A DNA stretch of 6,866 bases from an uncultured Porphyromonadaceae bacterium (GCA_947174225.1 CAMWIF010000142.1:1-6866), one strand, 5' to 3'; shown: positions 1 through 6,866, numbered from the stretch's first letter. Notes: generated by a model not told the origin, from the letters alone. A program made the numbers and translations.

Positions 1-32
1 CGTCGGCAGCGTCAGATGTTTATAAGAGCAAG
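1..32 (+). other. Residual Nextera/Tn5 sequencing adapter (artefact)
   Basis: These bases match the Illumina Nextera transposase read-1 adapter from its second base to its end. By my alignment 29 of 32 bases agree, with mismatches at 20, 29 and 30. Positions 14-32 correspond to the 19-bp Tn5 mosaic end. The stretch sits exactly at the window edge and joins directly to glycosidase coding sequence, as untrimmed adapter at a contig end would. It is open in the downstream frame and supplies a false ATG at 16, so gene callers may add spurious N-terminal residues to the next gene. It is not biological sequence of this organism. Confidence 0.95.
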
Positions 33-33
33 C

Positions 34-888
34 CAATGGAAGAAGGGCGATAAGGTAGAGCTTACTCTCCCGATGGACGTTAAGCGCGTGAAAGCCAACG
101 ACAATGTGGCTGACGACAAGGGCAAACTCGCCATCCAGCGCGGTCCCGTGATGTTCTGCCTTGAGGGTCAGGACCAGAAAGACAGCCTCGTGTTTGACAA
201 GTATCTCCCCGACGGCGTGAAATTTGCCGAGAACTATGACGGCAATCTCCTCAACGGCGTTATGACCCTTAAAGCCACCGGCAAGCAGGTGCTCCCCGAC
301 GGCAGCGAAGTTGATGCCGAGCTTATGGCGATACCTTATTGCACTTGGAACAACCGTGGTGCCGACCAGATGGCAGTGTGGATTCCCGAAAGCAAGGACT
401 ATGCCGTGGCTAAGCCTGAGCCTACCCTCGCAAGCGCAGCTATGATGTATAGCGAACCCACTCAGCAGACTGCCGACCGCCCGGCAGCCACTTCCAACCT
501 CAACTGGGGCTGGGGCTACAACGACCGCTGGGAGCCTAAGTCGAGCGCCGACACATCCAAGCCTTACCATTACTGGTGGCTCCGTCAGGGCACTACCGAA
601 AACGTATGCTACCGCTTCAACGAGCCTAAGGAGGTGAGCAACGTCGATATCTATTGGCTTGCATTCGACCACTATGACGGTGATTATGAAGTGCCTGAGA
701 GCTGGGAACTCTATTACCGCACAGCCGACAACCGCTGGGCACCCGTGAAGGCAAAGGGTGAATACGGTGTGGAGAAAGACAAATACAACCACCTGGAGTT
801 TGAGCCTGTCACCACCACCGACCTCAAGGTATCAGCCAAGCTACGCGACGGCAAGAGCGGCGGCGTAATCGAGTGGAAAGTATCCTGA
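34..888 (+). CDS. GH127-type glycoside hydrolase (beta-L-arabinofuranosidase family), C-terminal part only
   Basis: This is the 3' part of a gene cut by the contig end; the ATG at 16 lies in adapter and is not a real start. Numbering residues from that ATG, WKKGDKVELTLPM (8-20), AIQRGPVMFCLEG (39-51) and IPYCTWNNRGADQMAVWIPE (106-125) are the conserved motifs of the beta-sandwich region after the catalytic barrel in DUF1680/GH127 enzymes. The first characterised member, HypBA1, releases terminal beta-L-arabinofuranose; related families and members act on other plant glycan sugars. Residues about 138-290 form an extra discoidin-like (F5/8 type C) beta-sandwich, rich in Trp and ending GGVIEWKV, as in Bacteroides homologues; it may bind carbohydrate. 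The catalytic Cys/Glu region is missing, so activity and exact substrate cannot be judged, and any signal peptide is also lost. The stop is 47 bases before the SusC-like gene, which suggests one operon. GH146 or another DUF1680-derived family is the main alternative. Confidence 0.85.
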   Translation, partial: QWKKGDKVELTLPMDVKRVKANDNVADDKGKLAIQRGPVMFCLEGQDQKDSLVFDKYLPDGVKFAENYDGNLLNGVMTLKATGKQVLPDGSEVDAELMAIPYCTWNNRGADQMAVWIPESKDYAVAKPEPTLASAAMMYSEPTQQTADRPAATSNLNWGWGYNDRWEPKSSADTSKPYHYWWLRQGTTENVCYRFNEPKEVSNVDIYWLAFDHYDGDYEVPESWELYYRTADNRWAPVKAKGEYGVEKDKYNHLEFEPVTTTDLKVSAKLRDGKSGGVIEWKVS

Positions 889-935
889 AAAAGTAAACCT
901 AACAATAAACTAAATATTAACAACCTTATCATCTT

Positions 936-3900
936 ATGAAACCGCGAACAATTACACCGATTTTCAGCAAGAGTTTGCTGAGATTAGCGGCTTTGGCATG
1001 CCTCGGATGCACCATCGGCATCCCGGCTGCTTATGCGGAGCCTCTGCCTTTGGCAGCGCCTCAGGCAGAAACCGGTACGGTCACCGGTGTCGTAGTCGAT
1101 TCCGAGGGTGAACCTCTGATCGGCGCGACAGTGCTCGTGAAAGGCACCTCAACAGGTGCCGCCACCGATATAGACGGTAAATTCACACTCGCCGCTCCCA
1201 TAGGCAGCGAGTTGCAGATCAGCTACATCGGTTATCAATCTAAGACCATCAAAGTAGAAAGAGGAAAACTCAATCTCGGCAATGTCGTGCTTGCCTCCGA
1301 CTCACAGCTTCTCGATGATGTAGTGGTGATCGGTTACGGTACACAGAAGAAGGGTGATGTTACATCGGCTGTGGCTTCTGTTAAGGCTGAAGACTTTACC
1401 CAAGGTGCTGTAGGCGATGCTGCCGAACTTGTGAAAGGTAAAATTGCCGGTCTTACCATCTCCAAAGGTTCAGGTGACCCGAATGCAGAGTCAACAATCC
1501 GTCTGCGTGGCTTGATCTCATTGGAGAACGGCTCAACTCCACTTGTACTCATCGACGGTATAGAGGGTGGTCTCGGTACAGTTCCTCCCGAGAATATCGA
1601 GAGTATCGACGTACTTAAGGATGCATCGGCAGCCGCTATCTATGGTACACGCGGTGCGAATGGTGTTATCCTTATCACCACCAAAAATGGTTCACGCGAG
1701 AGCAAGACAACTGCTTCCTACAGCGGCTATGCTTCATGGGCAAACCTTGCGAAGAAGCATAAATTCATGACCCCCGACCAGATCCGTCAGGGTCTCACCA
1801 ACTACTCCGACCGTGGTTATGACACAGATTGGCTTGATGCCATCACCCGCACAGCCTTTACACAGAACCACGATTTCCAGATCAGCGGCGGTAATTCCAA
1901 GACCTCATATTCAGGCAACTTCTCTTACCGTAAGGCAGAAGGTGTAATTCTCACCACCTTCAATGAAGAGATGAAGATGAATTTCGACATTTCACACTGG
2001 TTCTTCAATGACATATTGAAAGCTCACCTGAATCTTGTAAAGGGTATCCATAAAGATGGTGCATTGAATGCAGGTACAGAGATTTACCGTCAAGCTATCA
2101 TGCGTAACCCGACAGAGCCGATATATGACACCGACGGGCGAGCATACGAAAATTTCGGTATCACCTATTATTATAATCCGGTAGGTTTGATCGAGGAATT
2201 TGAGGGTGAATACAAATCAGAATGGACTCGTATGAGCGGTGATCTTACAGTTGAACCCATAAAGGGATGGCAGACAAAATTGTTGCTTTCTACCAACCGC
2301 TCGAACGCCCATAATGCCTATTTCCGCACCTCTGACTATCAGAGTCACCGCACAGACGGTAAGACAGGTGATGCCGGTCACAATTACGACTACTCTCAGT
2401 CAAACCTGATTGAGGTTACCTCCAACTACCGCAACACCTTCAACGGTGTTCACCGTTTTGATGCCCTTGTAGGTTATAGCTGGCAGGAGAATATGTATGA
2501 GGGTTTCAGTGCGTGGAACGCCGACTTCAACAACGACTTCTTTAAGTATAATAACCTCGGTATCGGTCAGGAACTAAAGGAGGGTAAGGCTTCTATGAGC
2601 AGCTACAAGAACGATAACAAACTTATAGGTTTCTTCGGTCGTGTTAGCTACGGTTACGACAACCGCTACAATATCCTTGCCTCTATACGCCGAGAGGGTT
2701 CCTCAAAATTCGGTAAGAACAATAAGTGGGGTAATTTTCCATCCGTATCAGCCGGCTGGAATATTATGAACGAGGATTTTTGGCATAATCTTCCTGTGGC
2801 TGCATGGTGGACACAGTTCAAGCTCCGTGCCGGTTATGGTGTTACCGGTGTTATACCCGGGTCTTCCTATCTTTCTCTTACACAGTATAAGTATGATGGC
2901 TATTTCTACAAAGATGGCAAATGGGTACAGGGCCTTCTGGTTGATTCTAACCCTAACCCCGATTTGAAATGGGAAACCTCACATGAGGTGAATGTCGGTC
3001 TTGACTGGGATATGTTTGACAGCCGCTTCGGAGGTAGCATTGATTTCTACAATAAGGAGACACGCGATATGCTCTTCAATTATACTGTACCCGTTCCACC
3101 GAACCTTGTTACCACCACATTGGCAAACGTAGGCAAGATGCGTAACACCGGTATCGAGCTTCTTCTCCGTGGTGTGCCTGTGCGCAATAAAGATTTCGAA
3201 TGGAACACCACATTGACACTTTCGCATAACTCCAATAAACTGGTTTCACTTTCAAATGATCTGTATCAGACAGAAAGTACAATAGATGTAGCAGGACTTG
3301 GTGAACCGATTTCTCAGTCTACACAGCGTTGGGAAGTAGGACAGTCACTTGGTCGCTGGTTTGGTCTGAAATCTGTAGGTGTAAGTGAAAACGGTCGTTG
3401 GTTGGTTGAGCATCCTGAGACAGGTGAAGTGAAAGAACTTACAGATGATATGCTCCCCGACACGAGTTGGCGTCATCACCTTGGCGATGCTTTCCCGAAA
3501 CTCTATTTAGGTTGGAACAATACTTTCCGCTACAAAGGGTTTGACCTCTCAATGCAGTTTACCGGTCAGTTCTTCTTCAAGATATTGAACGAGGCACGTG
3601 CATATTACGAGAATAATTCTGTAAACTACAACCGTCTGCAGTCGGTGCTCAACGCTCCTTACGGTGACCGTGTATTGGCAGGTAACCAGAAGCAGACTTT
3701 CGTAAGCTATTATCTTGAAAATGGTGACTTCCTGAAGATGACCAACCTCACTTTAGGTTACAATGTGCCTTTGAAAGAGAATAAGTTTATAAATGGCATA
3801 CGCATCTATTTCTCAGCCGAGAATCTCTTCACCATTACCAAGTATTCAGGTCTTGATCCCGAGCTTTCAAACGGTTCAGTCTGGGCACCGGGTGTCGAAT

Positions 3901-3959
3901 GGCGTGACAACTATCCCACAACTCGTTCATATACAGTGGGCCTGAACCTTACATTCTAA
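936..3959 (+). CDS. SusC/RagA-family TonB-linked outer membrane transporter
   Basis: A complete 1007-residue protein, normal for SusC-like channels, which import glycan oligosaccharides across the outer membrane using TonB-ExbBD energy. Residues 1-34 look like a signal peptide, with predicted cleavage after AYA. Residues 47-119 are a carboxypeptidase-regulatory-like domain (GEPLIGATVLVKGTSTGAAT, then DIDGKFTL). A TonB-box-like DDVVVIGYG lies at 127-135. The plug follows, with VLIDG at 204-208 and the hallmark stretch 222-250 (ESIDVLKDASAAAIYG then TRGANGVILITTK). The rest is an aromatic-rich beta-barrel ending in a strand with terminal Phe (TVGLNLTF), typical for outer membrane proteins. No STN domain precedes the regulatory-like domain, so it is probably not of the kind that signals to an anti-sigma factor. 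The start at 936 fits the signal peptide; the leader is A/T-rich without a Shine-Dalgarno, as usual in Bacteroidetes. The SusD-like partner begins 21 bases after the stop. Confidence 0.97.
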   Translation: MKPRTITPIFSKSLLRLAALACLGCTIGIPAAYAEPLPLAAPQAETGTVTGVVVDSEGEPLIGATVLVKGTSTGAATDIDGKFTLAAPIGSELQISYIGYQSKTIKVERGKLNLGNVVLASDSQLLDDVVVIGYGTQKKGDVTSAVASVKAEDFTQGAVGDAAELVKGKIAGLTISKGSGDPNAESTIRLRGLISLENGSTPLVLIDGIEGGLGTVPPENIESIDVLKDASAAAIYGTRGANGVILITTKNGSRESKTTASYSGYASWANLAKKHKFMTPDQIRQGLTNYSDRGYDTDWLDAITRTAFTQNHDFQISGGNSKTSYSGNFSYRKAEGVILTTFNEEMKMNFDISHWFFNDILKAHLNLVKGIHKDGALNAGTEIYRQAIMRNPTEPIYDTDGRAYENFGITYYYNPVGLIEEFEGEYKSEWTRMSGDLTVEPIKGWQTKLLLSTNRSNAHNAYFRTSDYQSHRTDGKTGDAGHNYDYSQSNLIEVTSNYRNTFNGVHRFDALVGYSWQENMYEGFSAWNADFNNDFFKYNNLGIGQELKEGKASMSSYKNDNKLIGFFGRVSYGYDNRYNILASIRREGSSKFGKNNKWGNFPSVSAGWNIMNEDFWHNLPVAAWWTQFKLRAGYGVTGVIPGSSYLSLTQYKYDGYFYKDGKWVQGLLVDSNPNPDLKWETSHEVNVGLDWDMFDSRFGGSIDFYNKETRDMLFNYTVPVPPNLVTTTLANVGKMRNTGIELLLRGVPVRNKDFEWNTTLTLSHNSNKLVSLSNDLYQTESTIDVAGLGEPISQSTQRWEVGQSLGRWFGLKSVGVSENGRWLVEHPETGEVKELTDDMLPDTSWRHHLGDAFPKLYLGWNNTFRYKGFDLSMQFTGQFFFKILNEARAYYENNSVNYNRLQSVLNAPYGDRVLAGNQKQTFVSYYLENGDFLKMTNLTLGYNVPLKENKFINGIRIYFSAENLFTITKYSGLDPELSNGSVWAPGVEWRDNYPTTRSYTVGLNLTF

Positions 3960-3980
3960 TCTTACATTTCTTGAACAATC

Positions 3981-5651
3981 ATGAAATCAATAAAAGCATT
4001 AATATATTCCACTCTCGGATCTGCCGCCCTATGTGGTGGATTTACCGCCTGCACTGATCTTGAGGAACATCCTTATAATGTGGTAGTTGCTGAGGGCCAC
4101 GAGTTTAACGAGTCGGAACGCGCCTCCCTTTTCATGCCGGTGTATAGCTCACTCCGTGACTTTATCTGGGGTTGGTTCGGTTTCACAGACCTTGCTGATA
4201 TGGCATCCGACCTTTGGTGTGTGCCTTACCGTATCGGTATCGGTTGGGGAGACCTCTATGTGCCAACCCATACACATCAATTCCATAGCGAAATCGGTTT
4301 CTTCGAGACTGCGTGGACGAGAGCATACGCAGGTGTGAATGCCTGCAACAAGCTTCTCAATGACGAGGCAATAGCTGCAGATGAGGCCGCTGCTGCTGAG
4401 CTTCGCGGCTACCGTGCTCTTTATTACTATTTCCTTTTCGATCTTTTCCGTAATATTCCGCTTGACAAAGGAGATTCTCAGGATGCAGGATGGCTTCCGC
4501 AACAGGTAGCTCCTCAGGAGATGTTTGATTTTATCGTATCAGAGCTTAAGGAGGTAGAGGGAGCTTTCGGTGAAATGAGAGAGTTGGGTCGTATGAACAA
4601 CGCCACTATCAACATGCTCCTTGCCAAGATGTATCTTAACCATAACGCATGGTTTAATGATGACACCGACGATTCATGGTATAAAATGTGTATCGATGAG
4701 CTGAACAAAATCATGGATATGGGCTATGCCTTAGCTCCTAATTACAAGGATAATTTCCGTGAAAGTATCAGAACCTCACCTGAGGTTATTTTCGGTATAC
4801 CTTATGAAGATAAATATGCCGGTGGTAACTACTATGCAAACCTTTGGATGTGTAATGCCGGACGTGCCACTTGGGGATTCAACGGTTGGGCAACCTCCGG
4901 TGGCGGTGCTCTTCCTCAATTTATCGAAACTTATGATGTAGACGATCAGCGTTATGCTGACTGCTGGATAAGCGGCCCTCAGTTTGATAAGGATGGTCAG
5001 CCTATCTATATCGACGGTGTGCAGCTCAACTATACTCACGAGATGCGTTCAATTGACAATCCCGGTTGCTATGAGCAGGAGGGTGAACGCCTTGTGAAGT
5101 ATGAGATTTTGGGTGGCGACAAGGGTTCAGGTTGTGATGATCAGGTTATCTTCCGTTATGCCGACGTGCTCCTTATGAAGGCTGAGTGTTTGCTTCGCAT
5201 CAACGGTTCCTACAACGGAGAGGGTGAGGCTGTGGCTGCTGATCTCGTGACTCAGGTTCGTCAGCGTAACTTCAGCCGTAATCCGGCAAAGGCTATACGT
5301 ACCGTTGCACAACTTCGTGGCGGTAGTTGCTATGATTATGGTCATCGCGAGAATCAAGCTGAGATGGATCAGGCAGACAATTGGATTATCACTCATGAAG
5401 GTGGTGCAGACGTTATTATGGGCGGTCTGCTTGATGAACTTGCATGGGAATTTGTGGCAGAGGGTCACCGTCGTCAGGATCTTATCCGCTTTATGATGAC
5501 CAATGGTTGCAGTGTATGGAACGGTAAGTCATGGTTCTGCAAGGATGCTCTTACAGATCCATCAGACCGTCATGCAGATATCTTCCCGATTGCCAAGACA
5601 ATTCTTGACGGTAACCCAAATCTTCATCAGAACCCCGGCTATGCCGAATAA
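3981..5651 (+). CDS. SusD/RagB-family surface glycan-binding lipoprotein
   Basis: A complete 556-residue SusD-like lipoprotein, the expected lid and glycan-binding partner of the SusC-like channel just upstream. Residues 1-23 are a lipoprotein signal peptide with lipobox FTAC (lipidated Cys24), followed by TDLEE, acidic residues compatible with surface export. Family motifs appear in order: AWTRAYAGVNACNKLL, then ELRGYRALYYYFLFDLFRNIPL from about residue 140 (N-terminal SusD-like TPR region), ADVLLMKAECLL in the C-terminal SusD domain, EFVAEGHRRQDLIRF around 491-503, and the terminal IFPIAKTILDGNPNLHQNPGY (534-554). Length and motif order are standard and no break is seen. Tryptophans and other aromatics are frequent, as expected for a sugar-binding face, but the binding residues cannot be identified from sequence alone. 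It is almost certainly co-transcribed with the SusC-like gene, and the next lipoprotein gene starts 35 bases downstream. Confidence 0.96.
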   Translation: MKSIKALIYSTLGSAALCGGFTACTDLEEHPYNVVVAEGHEFNESERASLFMPVYSSLRDFIWGWFGFTDLADMASDLWCVPYRIGIGWGDLYVPTHTHQFHSEIGFFETAWTRAYAGVNACNKLLNDEAIAADEAAAAELRGYRALYYYFLFDLFRNIPLDKGDSQDAGWLPQQVAPQEMFDFIVSELKEVEGAFGEMRELGRMNNATINMLLAKMYLNHNAWFNDDTDDSWYKMCIDELNKIMDMGYALAPNYKDNFRESIRTSPEVIFGIPYEDKYAGGNYYANLWMCNAGRATWGFNGWATSGGGALPQFIETYDVDDQRYADCWISGPQFDKDGQPIYIDGVQLNYTHEMRSIDNPGCYEQEGERLVKYEILGGDKGSGCDDQVIFRYADVLLMKAECLLRINGSYNGEGEAVAADLVTQVRQRNFSRNPAKAIRTVAQLRGGSCYDYGHRENQAEMDQADNWIITHEGGADVIMGGLLDELAWEFVAEGHRRQDLIRFMMTNGCSVWNGKSWFCKDALTDPSDRHADIFPIAKTILDGNPNLHQNPGYAE

Positions 5652-5686
5652 AAAGCTGAATAATTCATCAGAAAAAACTGAAAAAA

Positions 5687-6721
5687 ATGAAAAAGCTATA
5701 TATTTATGCGTTGGCTGCCGTGTTAGGGTTTGCCGGGGTAAGCTGTAACAGCGATGAACCGGCTGACGCCACCAGTAAACATGAGTATGCTAAAGATGAG
5801 TCACCTTATCTGCGCACCAATACTGCTGCTACTGCTACAGCATATAGAGTCTTTAATGTCTCTACAATAGATGAACCTCAATATATCAACTTGAAAGATT
5901 ATGCTTCATATTTCCATAAAAATTTGGATATGACAGTTGATGAGGTCATGACTGCATTCGGAAATGGTGAGGTGGTCATGTATAACATCAACACTTCCCG
6001 TCAACGTTGGGATCTTACTAATCCTAACAATGGAGAGTATGGTTGGTATTATACTATCGGTGGACAAGTAGCTACCGGAGATGATGCGGCTGCGTTTTCG
6101 TCTGAATTTGATCGCGAAAATAAACGAATAGTACTCCATGCTGTAAATGGACCCGGTGCGGGTACTGTAACAAATCTTGACTTAGGATTTGCAAAAGTGA
6201 ATGGCAAGGATTTTGATGACTATGTTCGATTCACAATTCAGCTTGAGGTGAAAGATCCTTCAATTGTTGAGGTATCCGGTATTGTTCCAGCAGGTGACTG
6301 GGCAGGTTGGGGTCTTGAATTCGCATCGGTTGATGCTGAATTGCAAGCCGCTTTAGGTCTTACTGCCAAGGAATTTATGGCTCTTTGGCAACAGTGTGAA
6401 CCGGAATATCAATGGGATAACCGTAATGATGATCCAATTCAGGTTTATCTGCTTAAGAACGGTGAAAGAGTATTGGATGAAAATGGTATGCGTCCGAAGT
6501 CTACAACCAATTATATGGGTTGGTGGCTTGATAAGGATCAGAACATTGTTCCTTATGGTGATAGCAGCTATATCTATCTTGAAGGATCTGAAACATCATA
6601 TAATTTCGGTCGTCATCCGAATGTGCCGTCAGGAGAAACAGCAGTAATACTTGTTGATTTTGCCCTTACAGAAGATCTGAACAAGCATATTACATTCCGA
6701 GTTTCGTTAACTTTTGAATAA
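5687..6721 (+). CDS. Lipoprotein with two tandem DUF4859-like domains (candidate surface glycan-binding protein)
   Basis: A complete 344-residue lipoprotein. Residues 1-19 are a signal peptide with lipobox GVSC (Cys20), then NSDEP, acidic at +4/+5, compatible with surface display. After a Thr/Ala-rich linker (about 44-52) there are two related domains. Domain A (about 80-188) opens LDMTVDEVMTAF, has a central GWYYTIGGQV and ends FTIQLEV. Domain B (about 223-344) opens LGLTAKEFMALW, has GWWLDKDQNIV and ends FRVSLTF. The linker contains GDWAGWGLEF. The opening helix, the GW core and the alternating-polarity ending resemble DUF4859 (Pfam) of Bacteroidetes; I assign that from memory, with moderate confidence. 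No catalytic motif is recognised. Its place directly after susD is that of SusE/SusF-type or other surface glycan-binding proteins, so glycan binding is the inferred role. A 35-base A-rich leader without Shine-Dalgarno precedes the ATG. The gene is visibly more A+T-rich than the genes before it. Confidence 0.85.
   Translation: MKKLYIYALAAVLGFAGVSCNSDEPADATSKHEYAKDESPYLRTNTAATATAYRVFNVSTIDEPQYINLKDYASYFHKNLDMTVDEVMTAFGNGEVVMYNINTSRQRWDLTNPNNGEYGWYYTIGGQVATGDDAAAFSSEFDRENKRIVLHAVNGPGAGTVTNLDLGFAKVNGKDFDDYVRFTIQLEVKDPSIVEVSGIVPAGDWAGWGLEFASVDAELQAALGLTAKEFMALWQQCEPEYQWDNRNDDPIQVYLLKNGERVLDENGMRPKSTTNYMGWWLDKDQNIVPYGDSSYIYLEGSETSYNFGRHPNVPSGETAVILVDFALTEDLNKHITFRVSLTFE
5924..6250 (+). repeat. Domain A of an internal protein-level repeat
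   Basis: This encodes residues 80-188 of the 344-residue lipoprotein. It aligns by eye with 6353-6718: a (L)xxTxxE[VF]M opening helix, a mid-domain G-W-aromatic-aromatic core (GWYY here, GWWL there), and a final strand of pattern hydrophobic-x-F-x-V/I-x-L. Divergence is large and the similarity is visible only in protein, which suggests an old duplication or two members of one domain family. Confidence 0.6.
6353..6718 (+). repeat. Domain B of an internal protein-level repeat
   Basis: This encodes residues 223-344, the C-terminal copy of the domain described at 5924-6250. It is slightly longer, with an insertion before the GWW core (around residues 255-275). It has more exposed-type aromatics (Trp234, Trp243, Trp279, Trp280) than domain A, so it is the likelier ligand-binding copy if the domain binds sugars; that is inference. 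Confidence 0.6.
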
Positions 6722-6731
6722 TAAAACTATA

Positions 6732-6759
6732 GTGGGTCATAGCGTTGACTATGACCCAC
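6732..6759 (+). terminator. Perfect 11-bp intergenic hairpin (possible partial terminator or mRNA-processing element)
   Basis: The arms GTGGGTCATAG (6732-6742) and CTATGACCCAC (6749-6759) are exact reverse complements around a 6-base loop, CGTTGA. It lies 10 bases after the stop of the DUF4859-like gene and ends 15 bases before the next ATG. On the + strand it is followed by an A-rich, not T-rich, stretch, so it is not a classic intrinsic terminator. It could reduce read-through, protect the upstream mRNA 3' end, or affect translation of the next gene. The structure is certain on paper; the function is inferred. Confidence 0.6.
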
Positions 6760-6774
6760 GTAAAAGACCTTAAA

Positions 6775-6866
6775 ATGAAAACGACTTCAAAATATAATAA
6801 ATGGCTGTTTGGGGCAGGTCTTTTCTTAGCCGTTACGACAATCACGTCTTGCGACAAGGAGGAGAT
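6775..6866 (+). CDS. Lipoprotein, N-terminal fragment (runs off the window end)
   Basis: An open frame begins at ATG 6775 and runs to the end of the window (30 full codons). It encodes MKTTSKYNKW, a hydrophobic stretch (LFGAGLFLAV), then TTITSC, a lipoprotein signal with lipobox ITSC and lipidated Cys26. The next residues are DKEE, which fit the Bacteroidetes lipoprotein export signal for surface exposure (Cys-X-Lys followed by two acidic residues). A basic N-terminus, a hydrophobic core and a lipobox in one frame make this a real start despite the short length. Its position as the third consecutive lipoprotein gene after susC suggests another surface glycan-binding protein or a surface glycosidase of the same locus. 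The mature domain is not in the window, so its function is unknown. Confidence 0.8.
   Translation, partial: MKTTSKYNKWLFGAGLFLAVTTITSCDKEE

Noticed and set aside
14..32. Tn5/IS50 mosaic-end sequence as a natural transposon end
   Set aside because: It is preceded by the Nextera read-1 tail and sits at the very edge of the window with no transposase gene; library adapter explains it fully.
16..33. ATG at 16 as the natural start of the glycosidase gene
   Set aside because: The codon lies inside the adapter, and the protein starts in the middle of the GH127 fold with no signal peptide or catalytic region.
889..935. Promoter or terminator between the GH127 and SusC-like genes
   Set aside because: The 47 bases are A/T-rich with no stable inverted repeat and no TAnnTTTG element; best read as an operonic spacer with an A-rich translation leader.
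996..1012. Lipobox-like LAC/LGC cysteines in the signal peptide of the SusC-like protein
   Set aside because: The cysteines sit inside the hydrophobic core and are followed by more hydrophobic residues and a good AYA cleavage site; SusC-family proteins are not lipoproteins.
3963..3970. TACATTTC as a Bacteroidetes -7 promoter element (TAnnTTTG) before the SusD-like gene
   Set aside because: It has one mismatch, no -33 TTTG partner was seen, it lies only about 10 bases before the ATG, and SusC/SusD pairs are normally co-transcribed.
4149..5468. Minus-strand open frames across the SusD-like gene (for example 4149-4502 and 5127-5468)
   Set aside because: They lie wholly within a well-supported gene, show no recognisable motifs and have unlikely composition; they are shadows of the + strand gene.
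6708..6716. TAACTTTTG as a -7 promoter element for the last lipoprotein gene
   Set aside because: The spacer is one base too long, no -33 TTTG element precedes it at the right distance, and it lies inside the coding end of the upstream gene.

Overview
The window reads as one strand of a polysaccharide utilisation locus (PUL) from a Gram-negative Bacteroidales bacterium. The evidence is an adjacent SusC-like/SusD-like pair, a run of lipoproteins with acidic residues after the lipid-modified cysteine, and A-rich leaders without a Shine-Dalgarno sequence. Base composition is intermediate and falls across the window. A gut member of the order (Bacteroidaceae, Prevotellaceae or Muribaculaceae type) is plausible, but I cannot fix the genus.

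Layout, all on the + strand. Positions 1-32 are not genomic: they match the Illumina Nextera (Tn5) read-1 adapter with three mismatches, so this is the raw end of an assembled contig. Positions 34-888 hold the C-terminal part of a glycoside hydrolase of the GH127/DUF1680 type (beta-L-arabinofuranosidase family), ending in a discoidin-like beta-sandwich module. Then come a complete SusC-like TonB-dependent transporter (936-3959), a complete SusD-like surface glycan-binding lipoprotein (3981-5651), and a complete 344-residue lipoprotein with two related C-terminal domains, probably DUF4859-like (5687-6721). A perfect 11-bp hairpin follows (6732-6759), then the first 30 codons of another lipoprotein (6775 to the window end).

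How the genes work together: gaps between genes are 47, 21, 35 and 53 bases, so they look co-transcribed. The inferred model is that the SusD-like protein and the downstream lipoproteins capture a glycan at the cell surface, the SusC-like channel imports oligosaccharides using TonB energy, and the GH127-type enzyme removes terminal L-arabinofuranose-type (or related) sugars. The substrate is only hinted at by the enzyme family. No regulator (HTCS, SusR or ECF sigma/anti-sigma), RNA gene, CRISPR array or mobile element was seen.

This is mostly a conventional PUL. The points most worth a second look are the adapter at the contig start, the internal domain duplication in the 344-residue lipoprotein, the hairpin that lacks a U-tract, and the drop in G+C toward the 3' end.
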